NCBI GenBank assembly: GCA_041591915.1
Contig: JBFHRB010000072.1
Location: 1-13,276 of the forward strand
Source of the DNA: JBFHRB01 sp041591915
GTDB lineage: Bacteria > Actinomycetota > Nitriliruptoria > Nitriliruptorales > Nitriliruptoraceae
Length of the DNA stretch: 13,276 nucleotides
Reading direction: 5' to 3'
Within the stretch, counting starts at the first letter, position 1. Every line of letters begins with the position of its first letter. The notes beneath the pieces were generated by a model. The model did no database searches. It saw only the letters and a program-made list of their open reading frames with translations, and was not told the DNA's origin. Below, one piece after another: positions 7,103 through 13,276 of the stretch. The translations under genes were made by a program, and so were the position numbers.

Positions 7103-8814
7103 GCACCGTCGAGCGCGCGGACCTGCTCCCACACGGTGGTGTAGCGCGCCTCGTCGCCGACCGGCTTGCGGACGAGCTCGAGCGCGAGCTTCTGCTGTGC
7201 CGGGGTCGAGGTCCGCTTGCCGTGGAGCTCGACGGCGTACCCGCTCATGTCGCGCACGAAGACGTCGAAGACCTGGTCGATCAGCGCATCGTCGACGTCA
7301 CCGCGCAGCTCGGCCTCCTCGAGGATCAGCTGCGCGTACGGCACGAGGCTGAACATCTGGCCGAGCGTCATCATGATGTCGAGGTCGCGCTGCTGGTCGG
7401 CGTCGGGCATGCCCTCCACGAGCAGGCGCTTCAGGCCCTCGACCTGGTCGCGGAACACCTCGACGTTCGGCAGGTCCTTGGAGGCCAGCACCGGGCCGGG
7501 GTCGGCGAACTGGATGCGCGAGAGGCCGCGGGTGGGGCCCTGGTCCCACAGGAACGTGTCGTCGCTGGGGTCGTGGCGCTTGGGCACGGGCGCGTACTCG
7601 GCCGGGTTGAAGAGGTAGTTGGCCGCGAACTTGAGGACGAGCGCGAGGTTGACGTGGACGGTGCCCTCGAGCTTGGGCAGCGCACGGATGTCGCGCGCGG
7701 CCATCTCGAAGTACGTGTCCTTCTCGAAGCCCTTGGCCGCGATCACGTCCCAGAGGTGGTCGATGACCTTCTCGCCCTCCGTGGTGACCTTCATCTTCAC
7801 GAGCGGGTTGAAGAGCAGGTAGCGCCGGTCCTCACGCGAGGCCGACCGGAAGTAGTCGCTGGCACGGCTCGCGAAGAGCTTCATCGCGACGAGGCGCGAG
7901 TAGCCGTCCACGAAGAGCTGGCGCACGTGCGGGAAGTCCGTCACGAGCGAGCCGTAGAGGTTGCGGTTGTTCGCGTGGGTGATGGCCTCGTACAGCGCGT
8001 GCGTGCAGATGCCGATCGACGCCCAGCCGAGGTTGTACTTGCCGACGTTGACGGTGTTGAGCGCCGCCTCGAAGGCCGCCTCCCCGCGGTGCAGGATGTC
8101 GGCCGGGGTGACCGCGTAGTCGTGCAGCGCGTAGTTGGCCACGAAGTTCTGGCTGTTGACGACGTTCTTGACGACCTCGTAGCTCGGGTGCTGCGAGTCG
8201 GCCGCGAAGAAGACGTAGTCGTCGGGGTTGGGCTTGCCGCTCGCGTCGTCCGGCAGCGGCCCCTCGCCGATGCGCCCGAAGGTCGAGGTCATGCGCGCCG
8301 CGTTGGCGTTGCCGATGTAGTACTTCTCGCCGTTGGCGACGAACCCGTCGCCGTCCTCGCGCAGGACCATGTCGCTGCGGTAGATGTCGGCCCCGCGCTT
8401 CTGCTCGCTGAGCCCGAACGCGAACACCTCGCCGTCCTCGAGGAAGCGGGCGGCGCGGGCACGGGCCTCGTCGTTGGGCGACATCCAGATCGGGCCGAGG
8501 CCGAGGATCGAGACCTGCCACGTGTACCAGTACGCGAGGCCGTAGAAGCCGAGCACCTCGTTGACGTGGTTCACCCTGTTGGTGTCCCAGCGGGTGTCGC
8601 CCGCGCCCTCTGCGGCGGGCGTGAGGACCTTCGCGAACAGCCGCTCGCTCGCCTGCCACTCGATGAAGTCCTGGTACCAGGTGCGCTCGTGGTCGTCGTG
8701 CTTGAGCGCGACCTTGCCCTTGTCCTCGAAGAAGCCGATGAGCCTCTTGACGAGCTCGGCGTCCTCCGGGGCGAGGCCGTCGCCGGCGTAGGTGGCGGGG
8801 TTGAGCAGGACCAT
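7084..8814 (-). CDS. Acyl-CoA dehydrogenase family protein
   Basis: A 576-residue FAD enzyme of the acyl-CoA dehydrogenase superfamily, expected to introduce a trans-2 double bond into an acyl-CoA and pass electrons to ETF. The N-terminal helical part (about 15-125) contains ERTWYQDFIEW and an unusually aromatic YGLAYWYTWQ. The beta domain starts at FAFGLSEQKRGAD (131-143), matching the family's FALTEP-x-x-GSD flavin/substrate loop, followed by NGEKYYIGNA (161-170). The C-terminal helical domain has LEGT (382-385), aligned with the YEGT motif whose Glu is the usual catalytic base (Glu383). About 170 further residues follow, so the protein is longer than the common 380-400; long FadE-type members are known in actinobacteria. 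The ATG at 8812-8814 has GAGG about 7 nt upstream. Chain-length preference is unknown. One copy of the 69-bp repeat lies 87 nt before the start. Confidence 0.9.
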   Translation of the reverse strand: MVLLNPATYAGDGLAPEDAELVKRLIGFFEDKGKVALKHDDHERTWYQDFIEWQASERLFAKVLTPAAEGAGDTRWDTNRVNHVNEVLGFYGLAYWYTWQVSILGLGPIWMSPNDEARARAARFLEDGEVFAFGLSEQKRGADIYRSDMVLREDGDGFVANGEKYYIGNANAARMTSTFGRIGEGPLPDDASGKPNPDDYVFFAADSQHPSYEVVKNVVNSQNFVANYALHDYAVTPADILHRGEAAFEAALNTVNVGKYNLGWASIGICTHALYEAITHANNRNLYGSLVTDFPHVRQLFVDGYSRLVAMKLFASRASDYFRSASREDRRYLLFNPLVKMKVTTEGEKVIDHLWDVIAAKGFEKDTYFEMAARDIRALPKLEGTVHVNLALVLKFAANYLFNPAEYAPVPKRHDPSDDTFLWDQGPTRGLSRIQFADPGPVLASKDLPNVEVFRDQVEGLKRLLVEGMPDADQQRDLDIMMTLGQMFSLVPYAQLILEEAELRGDVDDALIDQVFDVFVRDMSGYAVELHGKRTSTPAQQKLALELVRKPVGDEARYTTVWEQVRALDGAYAMPA

Positions 8815-8901
8815 CGGTGACCTCGGTGTCGGCGGCGTTCAGCGGCGTGGCGGCTCCGGCGCCGGATGCTACGGCCGTGGACGCGAGGCACCGGAATCGA
8901 C

Positions 8902-8970
8902 GTGTGGACCCTCGTCCGCCACTTGTCGTCTGGATGACCGCACGGCAACAGATGTCCACACGATGATGGG
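8902..8970 (+). repeat. 69-bp extragenic repeat, copy A
   Basis: The copy starts with arm GTGTGGAC (8902-8909), followed by a divergent middle. The 18-bp unit GGCAACAGATGTCCACAC is at 8944-8961 and the tail GATGGG at 8965-8970. The arm can pair with the end of the unit (GTCCACAC). Copy A has the most worn first unit (8931-8943). It lies in the 193-bp gap between the ABC exporter stop and the acyl-CoA dehydrogenase start, with its tail pointing at the exporter gene. Confidence 0.9.
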
Positions 8971-9007
8971 TCGGACCGCTCGGGCTGGGGCGGACCCCTC
9001 GGGCGGA

Positions 9008-10972
9008 TCAGCCGGTGAGGACGTCGCCGCTGCTGAGGACGACGCCGTCCTCGCAGCGCGCCTCGATCAGGCCGTCGCCGAACTGCTGGTGGTACAGGCC
9101 CGCGTAGAGGCCCCCGTGCGCGACGAGCTCGTCGTGGGTGCCCGACTCCACGATCCGGCCCTCGTCGAGGACGTGGATCGTGTCGGCGCGCAGGATGGTC
9201 GATAGGCGGTGGGCGATCGCGATCGTCGTGCGTCCGGCCATCAATGGCGTCAGCGCCGCCTGGACCAGCCGTTCCGAGGTCGTGTCGAGCGCCGAGGTCG
9301 CCTCGTCGAGGATCAGCACCCGCGGGTCGCTGAGGAGCACGCGCGCGATCGCGAGGCGCTGCTTCTGTCCGCCGCTCATCCGGTAGCCGCGCTCGCCCAC
9401 GACCGTGTCGTAGCCCTCGGGGAGGGTGGCGATCCAGTCGTGGATCTGCGCGGCACGCGCGGCCTCGTGGAGCTGGTCCTCGCTCGCCTCGGGGTGGCCG
9501 TACTGGAGGTTCTCGCGGATCGTCGCGTGGAAGAGGTAGCTCTCCTGGGTGACGTACCCGACCGCCTCGGCGAGCGAGCTGATCGCGAGGTCGCGGACGT
9601 CGTGTCCGTCGAGCAGGACGCGCCCCTCGGTGGCGTCGTACAGCCGCGCCACGAGGTAGCTGATCGTCGTCTTGCCGGCGCCGCTGGGGCCGACGAGTGC
9701 CACGAGCTGGCCCGGCTCGGCCTCGAAGCTGACGCCGTCGAGCGCCCACTCACGGGAGGTGTCCTCCTCGTCGGGGTCGCGGGGCAGGCCTGTGGGGGCG
9801 TCGGCCAGCGCCCGCAGCAGCGGGGCGGACTCGTACTGGAAGCGCACGTCGTCGAACGTGACCCGGCCCACGATGTCGCGCTTGTCGAGGTGGGTGGCGT
9901 CGGGGCGGTCGGTGATCTCGGGTGAGAGGTCGAGGTACTCGAAGATGCGGTCGAACAGCGCCAGCGAGCTCACGAGCTCGATCGCCATCTGGAACAGCAT
10001 CCCGATGGGGCTGAAGAGGCGGGTCTGCAGGGTCGTGAACGCGACCAGCGTGCCCGCCGAGATCTCGATCACCGCCCCGTCGCGCAGCACCGTGCCGGCG
10101 AAGAGGTAGACGACCGCGGGGGTGATCGAGAAGAACGCGTTGATGATCGCGAAGAACGTCTGGCCGATCATCTGCTGGCGGACCTTGAGGGTCGCGAGCT
10201 CCTCGTTCTTCTCGCGGAACTCGTCGGCGTGCCGCTGGCCGCGGTTGAAGACCTTGCTGAGCAGGACCCCGCTGACCGACAACGTCTCCTCGGTCATCGC
10301 GGTCATGGCCGCGGTGGTCTCCTGCGCCTGGCGCGTCACCTCGCGGCGTCGACGGCCGACCCGCCGGGCGAGCACGACGAACACCGGGACGGTGAACAGG
10401 CTCAGGATGGTGAGCTGCCAGCTCAGGATGACCATCGCGACCAGCGTCGACAGCAGGATCACGACGTTGCTGACGATGCTCGTCGCGGTCTGCGTGACCA
10501 CGGTCTGGACCCCGGCCACGTCGTTGGTGATGCGCGACTGGATCTCGCCCGTTCGCGTGGCGGTGAAGAAGCGCAGTGGCATCGACTGCAGGTGGAGGTA
10601 CAGGCGCTCGCGCAGGTCGCGCATCACGCGCTGGCCGACCTCGTTGGCGAGCCAGCCCTGCAGGACGCCGAACGCCCCGGTCGTGATCGGGATGGCGATC
10701 ATGAGGCCGCCGTAGAACCACAGCTTCCCGGTGTCCGGGCAGCCGTCAGCGCAGAACAGGGCCTCGTCGAAGATGCCCCGGATCAGGAACGGGTTGACGA
10801 CCCCGAGCCCCGCGGTCACCAGGATGATGGCGCTCACCGCGGCGACCCGACCGCGGTACCCCCGGAACAGGCGGACCACGCGCCGGACGGTCTCGGGCCG
10901 CACGTCCTCGCCCCGGCGCAGGCGCCGCACGCGCCCCGCCACCGACTCGTCGCGCTTCCCGGTCCCGGTCAC
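9008..10972 (-). CDS. ABC exporter half-transporter (fused membrane and ATPase domains)
   Basis: A 654-residue type IV ABC exporter subunit with TMD-NBD order, expected to work as a homo- or heterodimer in the cytoplasmic membrane. Helices lie near 43-66, 86-105, 163-182, 184-204, 271-293 and 304-335. The first outer loop carries CADGC (Cys74, Cys78). In the ATPase domain Walker A is GPSGAGKTT (428-436), the Q-loop Gln is 476, the signature is MSGGQ (532-536), Walker B is VLILDE (552-557) and the switch His is 588, so the site looks fully competent. An acidic insert of about 25 residues (385-409, DPDEEDTSRE) sits before the strand leading to Walker A. I take the GTG at 10970-10972 with GGGAG just upstream; the upstream frame is open but not family-like. 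The substrate is unknown (drug, lipid or peptide are all possible). The gene is bracketed by inverted copies A and B of the 69-bp repeat. Confidence 0.94.
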   Translation of the reverse strand: MTGTGKRDESVAGRVRRLRRGEDVRPETVRRVVRLFRGYRGRVAAVSAIILVTAGLGVVNPFLIRGIFDEALFCADGCPDTGKLWFYGGLMIAIPITTGAFGVLQGWLANEVGQRVMRDLRERLYLHLQSMPLRFFTATRTGEIQSRITNDVAGVQTVVTQTATSIVSNVVILLSTLVAMVILSWQLTILSLFTVPVFVVLARRVGRRRREVTRQAQETTAAMTAMTEETLSVSGVLLSKVFNRGQRHADEFREKNEELATLKVRQQMIGQTFFAIINAFFSITPAVVYLFAGTVLRDGAVIEISAGTLVAFTTLQTRLFSPIGMLFQMAIELVSSLALFDRIFEYLDLSPEITDRPDATHLDKRDIVGRVTFDDVRFQYESAPLLRALADAPTGLPRDPDEEDTSREWALDGVSFEAEPGQLVALVGPSGAGKTTISYLVARLYDATEGRVLLDGHDVRDLAISSLAEAVGYVTQESYLFHATIRENLQYGHPEASEDQLHEAARAAQIHDWIATLPEGYDTVVGERGYRMSGGQKQRLAIARVLLSDPRVLILDEATSALDTTSERLVQAALTPLMAGRTTIAIAHRLSTILRADTIHVLDEGRIVESGTHDELVAHGGLYAGLYHQQFGDGLIEARCEDGVVLSSGDVLTG

Positions 10973-10978
10973 CCCGCT

Positions 10979-11047
10979 CCCATCACCGTGTGGACATCTG
11001 TTGCCGTGTGGACGTCTGTGCCCCAAGAAGGAACGAGATGTCCACAC
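10979..11047 (-). repeat. 69-bp extragenic repeat, copy B
   Basis: Read on the minus strand, the arm GTGTGGACATCT (11047-11036) pairs perfectly over 12 bp with the end of the 18-bp unit (unit at 11005-10988). A partial first unit ending in AGACGTCCACAC (11017-11006) lies directly before it, and the tail GATGGG is at 10984-10979. The tail ends 6 nt before the exporter's GTG start, so the element overlaps that gene's start region. The match with copy C continues outward as GGCG before the arm. Confidence 0.92.
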
Positions 11048-11102
11048 CGCCCGGCGCGTGCAACGCCGCAGCCCCCGACGGTACTCCCGCGCGGGTGGCG
11101 GG

Positions 11103-11148
11103 GTCCCGGGCATGCCGGGACGACTCCACCCGCCCAGGCGGGGTGGAG
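11103..11148 (-). terminator. Two tandem hairpins after the desaturase gene
   Basis: Transcribed leftwards, a long stem (CTCCACCCGCC at 11124-11134 with GGCGGGGTGGAG at 11137-11148, one bulge) begins 3 nt after the desaturase stop. A second stem follows (GTCCCGG at 11103-11109, CCGGGAC at 11115-11121). There is no T-run, as is common for actinobacterial terminators. It probably ends the TetR-desaturase transcript before repeat B and the exporter gene. Confidence 0.65.
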
Positions 11149-11151
11149 GGG

Positions 11152-12078
11152 TCAGGCGTCCGCGGGCGCGGGGGCTGCCGGGGTGGGGGCGAGCGGTGCC
11201 GCGGGGGGCTTGGTCCAGCGGGGGGCGAGGCCGAGCTCGGCGTGCTTGCCGTACGCCCAGCCCGGGCCGCGGAAGACGAAACCCAGGCGGTCGCCGACGG
11301 TCAGGCCGGGGCGGGTCGCGTCGCGGGCGATGTCGAGGTACTCGTGGAACGCGATCTTGACCGGGTTGTAGGTGTCGAGGTTCTTCGTCAGGCCGTAGCG
11401 GACGCGCTCGCCCTCCGCCTCGAAGGTCCGGAACAACCGGTCCCACACGATGAGGATGCCGCCGTAGTTCTTGTCGATGTACTGGGGGTTGCTGCCATGG
11501 TGGACGCGGTGGTGGCTCGGCGTGTTCATCACGAGCTCGATCGGTGCCCACATCCGGTCGATGCGCTCGGTGTGGATCCAGTACTGGTAGACGAGCGAGA
11601 TGGCCTGCATCGTCAGGATCATCACCGGGTGGAACCCGATGAACGCGAGGGGGACCCAGAACAGGAACCCGCTCATGGGCGTCCAGGTCTGGCGCAGCGC
11701 CGTCCCGAGATTGTACTTCTCCGAGCTGTGGTGGACGACGTGGCTCGCCCAGAACAGCCGCACCTCGTGGTGGAGGCGGTGGAACCAGTAGTAGGCGAGG
11801 TCGTCAGCGAAGAGGACCGCGACCCAGGCCCACCAGGCCCAGCCGACGTCGAACAGGCGGAGGTTGTCCCAGACGAGCAGGTAGCCGGCGAACGCCGCGC
11901 CCTTCCAGAACACGGTGATGATCACGTTGCCGAGCCCCATGGACAGCGACGCGGCAGTGTCGCGCGTGTCGCGGTAGGCGGGCTCGCCGTCGCGGTAGGA
12001 CTCGACGGCCTCGAGGACCATCGTGATCACGAAGAGCGGGATCGCCCAGAGGATGATGTCAGGCACGGTGGAAAGCAT
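11152..12078 (-). CDS. Sterol desaturase family protein, alkylglycerol-monooxygenase-like
   Basis: A 308-residue membrane di-iron oxygenase of the fatty-acid-hydroxylase superfamily. All three histidine boxes are present: HRLHH (100-104), HVVHH (113-117) and HHRVHH (189-194), with an extra His at 169. Hydrophobic segments lie near 8-24, 52-70, 80-97 and 137-165. The stretch TPSHHRVHHGSNPQYIDKNY followed by VWDRLF (211-216) and FEAE closely resembles alkylglycerol monooxygenase (AGMO/TMEM195), which cleaves ether lipids, more than plain C-5 sterol desaturases. A lipid alkyl or acyl chain is therefore the likely target; ether-lipid cleavage is inference. The C terminus is a Pro/Ala-rich tail (291-308). 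The ATG at 12076-12078 has AGGGGAG 5 nt upstream, inside the end of the TetR gene (2-nt gap), so translation is probably coupled. It should be controlled by that TetR protein. Confidence 0.9.
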   Translation of the reverse strand: MLSTVPDIILWAIPLFVITMVLEAVESYRDGEPAYRDTRDTAASLSMGLGNVIITVFWKGAAFAGYLLVWDNLRLFDVGWAWWAWVAVLFADDLAYYWFHRLHHEVRLFWASHVVHHSSEKYNLGTALRQTWTPMSGFLFWVPLAFIGFHPVMILTMQAISLVYQYWIHTERIDRMWAPIELVMNTPSHHRVHHGSNPQYIDKNYGGILIVWDRLFRTFEAEGERVRYGLTKNLDTYNPVKIAFHEYLDIARDATRPGLTVGDRLGFVFRGPGWAYGKHAELGLAPRWTKPPAAPLAPTPAAPAPADA

Positions 12079-12080
12079 GG

Positions 12081-12749
12081 CTACTCCCCTGTCGTCAGGT
12101 CCGCCGCCCCCTCGAGGGCCAGGCGGAGGAGTGCGGTGAGGTAGGTGAGCTCGCGCTCCCGGCGGGGGGCGTCGGGGACGGCGAGCGAGCCCAGGGCAGC
12201 GCCCTGGATGGAGTCGATGACGAGGTCGACGACCGAGTCGAAGGCCTCGCCCTGGCGCTCCGCCGCGAGCGGGAAGAACTCGCGGGCGATGGCCCGCAGC
12301 TCCGCACGGTGCGGGGCGTCGACCTCGGTCAGGACCGCGGCGAGCTCCTCGTCAGTGCGTGCGGCGACGTAGAGCTCAATCGCGGCCTGCAGCTCGGGCT
12401 TCTGGAAGATGTCCCAGAGCAGGTCGACAGCCGCGCGGACGCGGTCCCCCGTCTCGGGAACGGCCTCGAAGGCCTCGCGGTACTCGGCGCGCAGGCGCGG
12501 GAAGAGGTCCTCTGCCGCGGCGCCGAGCAGTGCAGCCTTCGTCGGGAAGTGCTTGAACAGTGCGCCCTGGCTGACGCCGGCGCGCTTGGTGACCTCGGTC
12601 GTGGTCGTGTTGGCGTAGCCGAGCTCGACCATCGTCTCGATCGTCGCGTCGAGCAGGGCGCGGCGCGTGGCGGCCTTCCGCTCCTCCTGGGTGCGGCGGC
12701 CGTTCCCGGTGGTCGCGGGGGCGGGCGAGGACGTGGTCGTGTTCGGCAT
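12081..12749 (-). CDS. TetR-family transcriptional regulator
   Basis: A 222-residue dimeric DNA-binding repressor. After a flexible Ser/Thr/Pro N terminus, the HTH domain runs from about 20 to 80. It contains TRRALLDATIETMVELGY, TTTTEVTKRAGVSQGALFKHF (recognition helix near 59-67) and PTKAALL, all typical of TetR. The rest is the helical ligand-binding domain, whose ligand is unknown; a lipid or fatty acyl compound would suit the partner gene. The gene is first in a two-gene operon with the AGMO-like desaturase gene, 2 nt apart. The ATG at 12747-12749 lacks a ribosome site. A promoter fitted to position starts transcription at the ATG itself, so the message is probably leaderless. A perfect 32-bp palindrome begins 18 nt upstream and overlaps the -35 box, which predicts self-repression. 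Confidence 0.95.
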   Translation of the reverse strand: MPNTTTSSPAPATTGNGRRTQEERKAATRRALLDATIETMVELGYANTTTTEVTKRAGVSQGALFKHFPTKAALLGAAAEDLFPRLRAEYREAFEAVPETGDRVRAAVDLLWDIFQKPELQAAIELYVAARTDEELAAVLTEVDAPHRAELRAIAREFFPLAAERQGEAFDSVVDLVIDSIQGAALGSLAVPDAPRRERELTYLTALLRLALEGAADLTTGE

Positions 12750-12755
12750 GCAGGA

Positions 12756-12784
12756 ACCGTACGGTGCAACTTAGAAAGTGACAA
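12756..12784 (-). promoter_or_regulatory. Promoter of the TetR-desaturase operon
   Basis: On the minus strand, TTGTCA (12784-12779, one change from TTGACA) and TACGGT (12761-12756, TANNNT type) are 17 nt apart. The expected start point falls on the A of the TetR ATG, 6 nt after the -10 box. The -35 box lies in the centre of the palindrome, so a bound repressor would block RNA polymerase. Confidence 0.6.
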
Positions 12785-12799
12785 GTCACTTTCTAAGTT
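12768..12799. promoter_or_regulatory. Perfect 32-bp palindrome, probable TetR operator
   Basis: AACTTAGAAAGTGAC (12768-12782) and its exact inverted copy GTCACTTTCTAAGTT (12785-12799) flank a 2-nt AA centre. It is a conspicuous AT-rich island in very GC-rich DNA, located 18 nt upstream of the TetR start. Arms of 15 bp are long enough for one TetR dimer, or two overlapping dimers as in QacR. Confidence 0.85.
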
Positions 12800-12857
12800 C
12801 GGGCGCGAGGTGCACGCCGCACGCGTTCGCGCGCGCGTCTCGCACCAGCGCCAGGCG

Positions 12858-12926
12858 GTGTGGACGCCCGTGCGACAAGAGGGCAACAGACGTCCCCACG
12901 GCAACAGATGTCCACACAGCGATGGG
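12858..12926 (+). repeat. 69-bp extragenic repeat, copy C
   Basis: Arm GTGTGGAC is at 12858-12865, a first unit ending in AACAGACGTCCCCAC at 12885-12899, the 18-bp unit GGCAACAGATGTCCACAC at 12900-12917 and the tail GATGGG at 12921-12926. It begins 8 nt after the acetyltransferase stop and lies upstream of the TetR operator. It has the same orientation as copy A and is inverted relative to copy B. Confidence 0.92.
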
Positions 12927-12934
12927 GCCTCGCG

Positions 12935-13276
12935 TCAGCCGAGCGGACGCACGAAGACCGTTTGGCGCTTCCGGGCCTCGAATCCGCGCGCCGCGTAGAA
13001 GGCGTGGGCGCCGTCACGCTCGACCCGCGAACGGATCCGCATCTCGCCCACGCCCCGCCCGCGAGCCCACGCCTCGCTCGCGGCCAGCAGCGCCGTCCCC
13101 ACGCCCCTCCTCTGCTGCTCGGGTGCGACCACGAGGCCGCCGAGTTCGGCGAAGGCCGCGACCTGCAGTCGGTGGGCCACGAAGACGTGCCCCCATCCGA
13201 CAACCGCACCCGAGCGCTCAGCCACCAGGACGCCGGTGTCCTGGTCGTCGAGGAGCCGTTCGAGCCGGCGGGCCAC
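12935..13276 (-). CDS. GNAT-family N-acetyltransferase, 3' part
   Basis: At least 113 residues are visible. A GTG lies exactly at the window edge, but a full GNAT domain usually has about 30-40 more residues before this point, so the gene most likely starts outside the window. GNAT enzymes transfer an acetyl group from acetyl-CoA to an amine. Motif A is clear: ELGGLVVAPEQQRRGVGTALL, with QRRGVG as the Q/RxxGxG/A pyrophosphate-binding loop. It is followed by the helix AASEAWARGRG. Motif B appears as AHAFYAARGFEARKRQTVF, with the usual Tyr before ARGF. The substrate (small molecule, antibiotic or protein) cannot be deduced. The TGA stop at 12935-12937 is 8 nt from repeat copy C. Confidence 0.88.
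   Translation of the reverse strand: MARRLERLLDDQDTGVLVAERSGAVVGWGHVFVAHRLQVAAFAELGGLVVAPEQQRRGVGTALLAASEAWARGRGVGEMRIRSRVERDGAHAFYAARGFEARKRQTVFVRPLG

Noticed and set aside
6961..8820. 619-codon open frame on the plus strand, antisense to the acyl-CoA dehydrogenase gene
   Set aside because: Its translation is a monotonous Val/Glu/Arg/Asp-rich mirror of a GC-rich gene with no family motif, while the minus frame is a clear acyl-CoA dehydrogenase. Similar long mirrors at 313-1911, 2059-2913 and 10990-12144 were dropped for the same reason.
10979..11047. Integron attC site
   Set aside because: The GTTGCC/GGCAAC pieces do not fit the GTTRRRY/RYYYAAC core sites, and there is no integrase or cassette array.
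10973..11551. Upstream extension of the exporter frame on the minus strand
   Set aside because: It would overlap the desaturase gene's 3' end and repeat B, and the residues do not resemble a transporter N terminus.
12858..12926. CRISPR repeats
   Set aside because: Only two adjacent 18-bp units without spacers, and no cas genes.

Overview
The window is high-GC DNA with many GTG starts, very short or overlapping gene junctions, and protein families typical of Actinomycetota. These include a ferrochelatase with cluster-type cysteines and a two-domain-size phospho-sugar mutase. I would call the source a chromosomal segment of an actinobacterium or a close high-GC relative. I cannot name a genus. 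No transposase, integrase, phage gene, tRNA, rRNA or CRISPR array was seen.

Left part (1-5257): the 3' end of a ferrochelatase gene (+) overlaps the 3' end of a small MerT-like membrane protein gene (-). Upstream of that, on the same strand, lies a phosphoglucomutase/phosphomannomutase-type gene (-). It is divergent from a lone DppB/OppB-type ABC permease (+). The permease gene ends one base from the end of a convergent flavin monoamine oxidase gene (-). These are metabolic and transport genes without an obvious common pathway.

Middle (5258-6166): about 0.9 kb with no convincing gene. It holds strong hairpins, a motif matching the cobalamin-riboswitch B12 box, and a cluster of GTCCACA motifs that includes a perfect 10-bp inverted repeat. 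It is followed by an alpha/beta hydrolase gene (+), whose 3' end overlaps that of a convergent acyl-CoA dehydrogenase gene (-).

Right part (7084-13276): all genes are on the minus strand. Listed in the direction of transcription they are a GNAT acetyltransferase (cut by the window edge), a TetR regulator followed 2 nt later by an alkylglycerol-monooxygenase-like sterol desaturase family gene, an ABC exporter half-transporter, and the acyl-CoA dehydrogenase. The TetR gene has a perfect 32-bp palindrome over its probable promoter, so autoregulation of a TetR-desaturase lipid-modification operon is likely.

The most unusual signal is a 69-bp repeated element present three times (8902-8970 +, 10979-11047 -, 12858-12926 +), once in each of the three gaps between transcription units of the right part. 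All three copies keep exactly the same internal spacing: an 8-bp arm GTGTGGAC, a variable spacer, a partial repeat unit, an 18-bp unit GGCAACAGATGTCCACAC, three variable bases, and GATGGG. Arm and unit can pair as a hairpin. Two copies bracket the ABC exporter gene in inverted orientation. I recognise no named family for this element.
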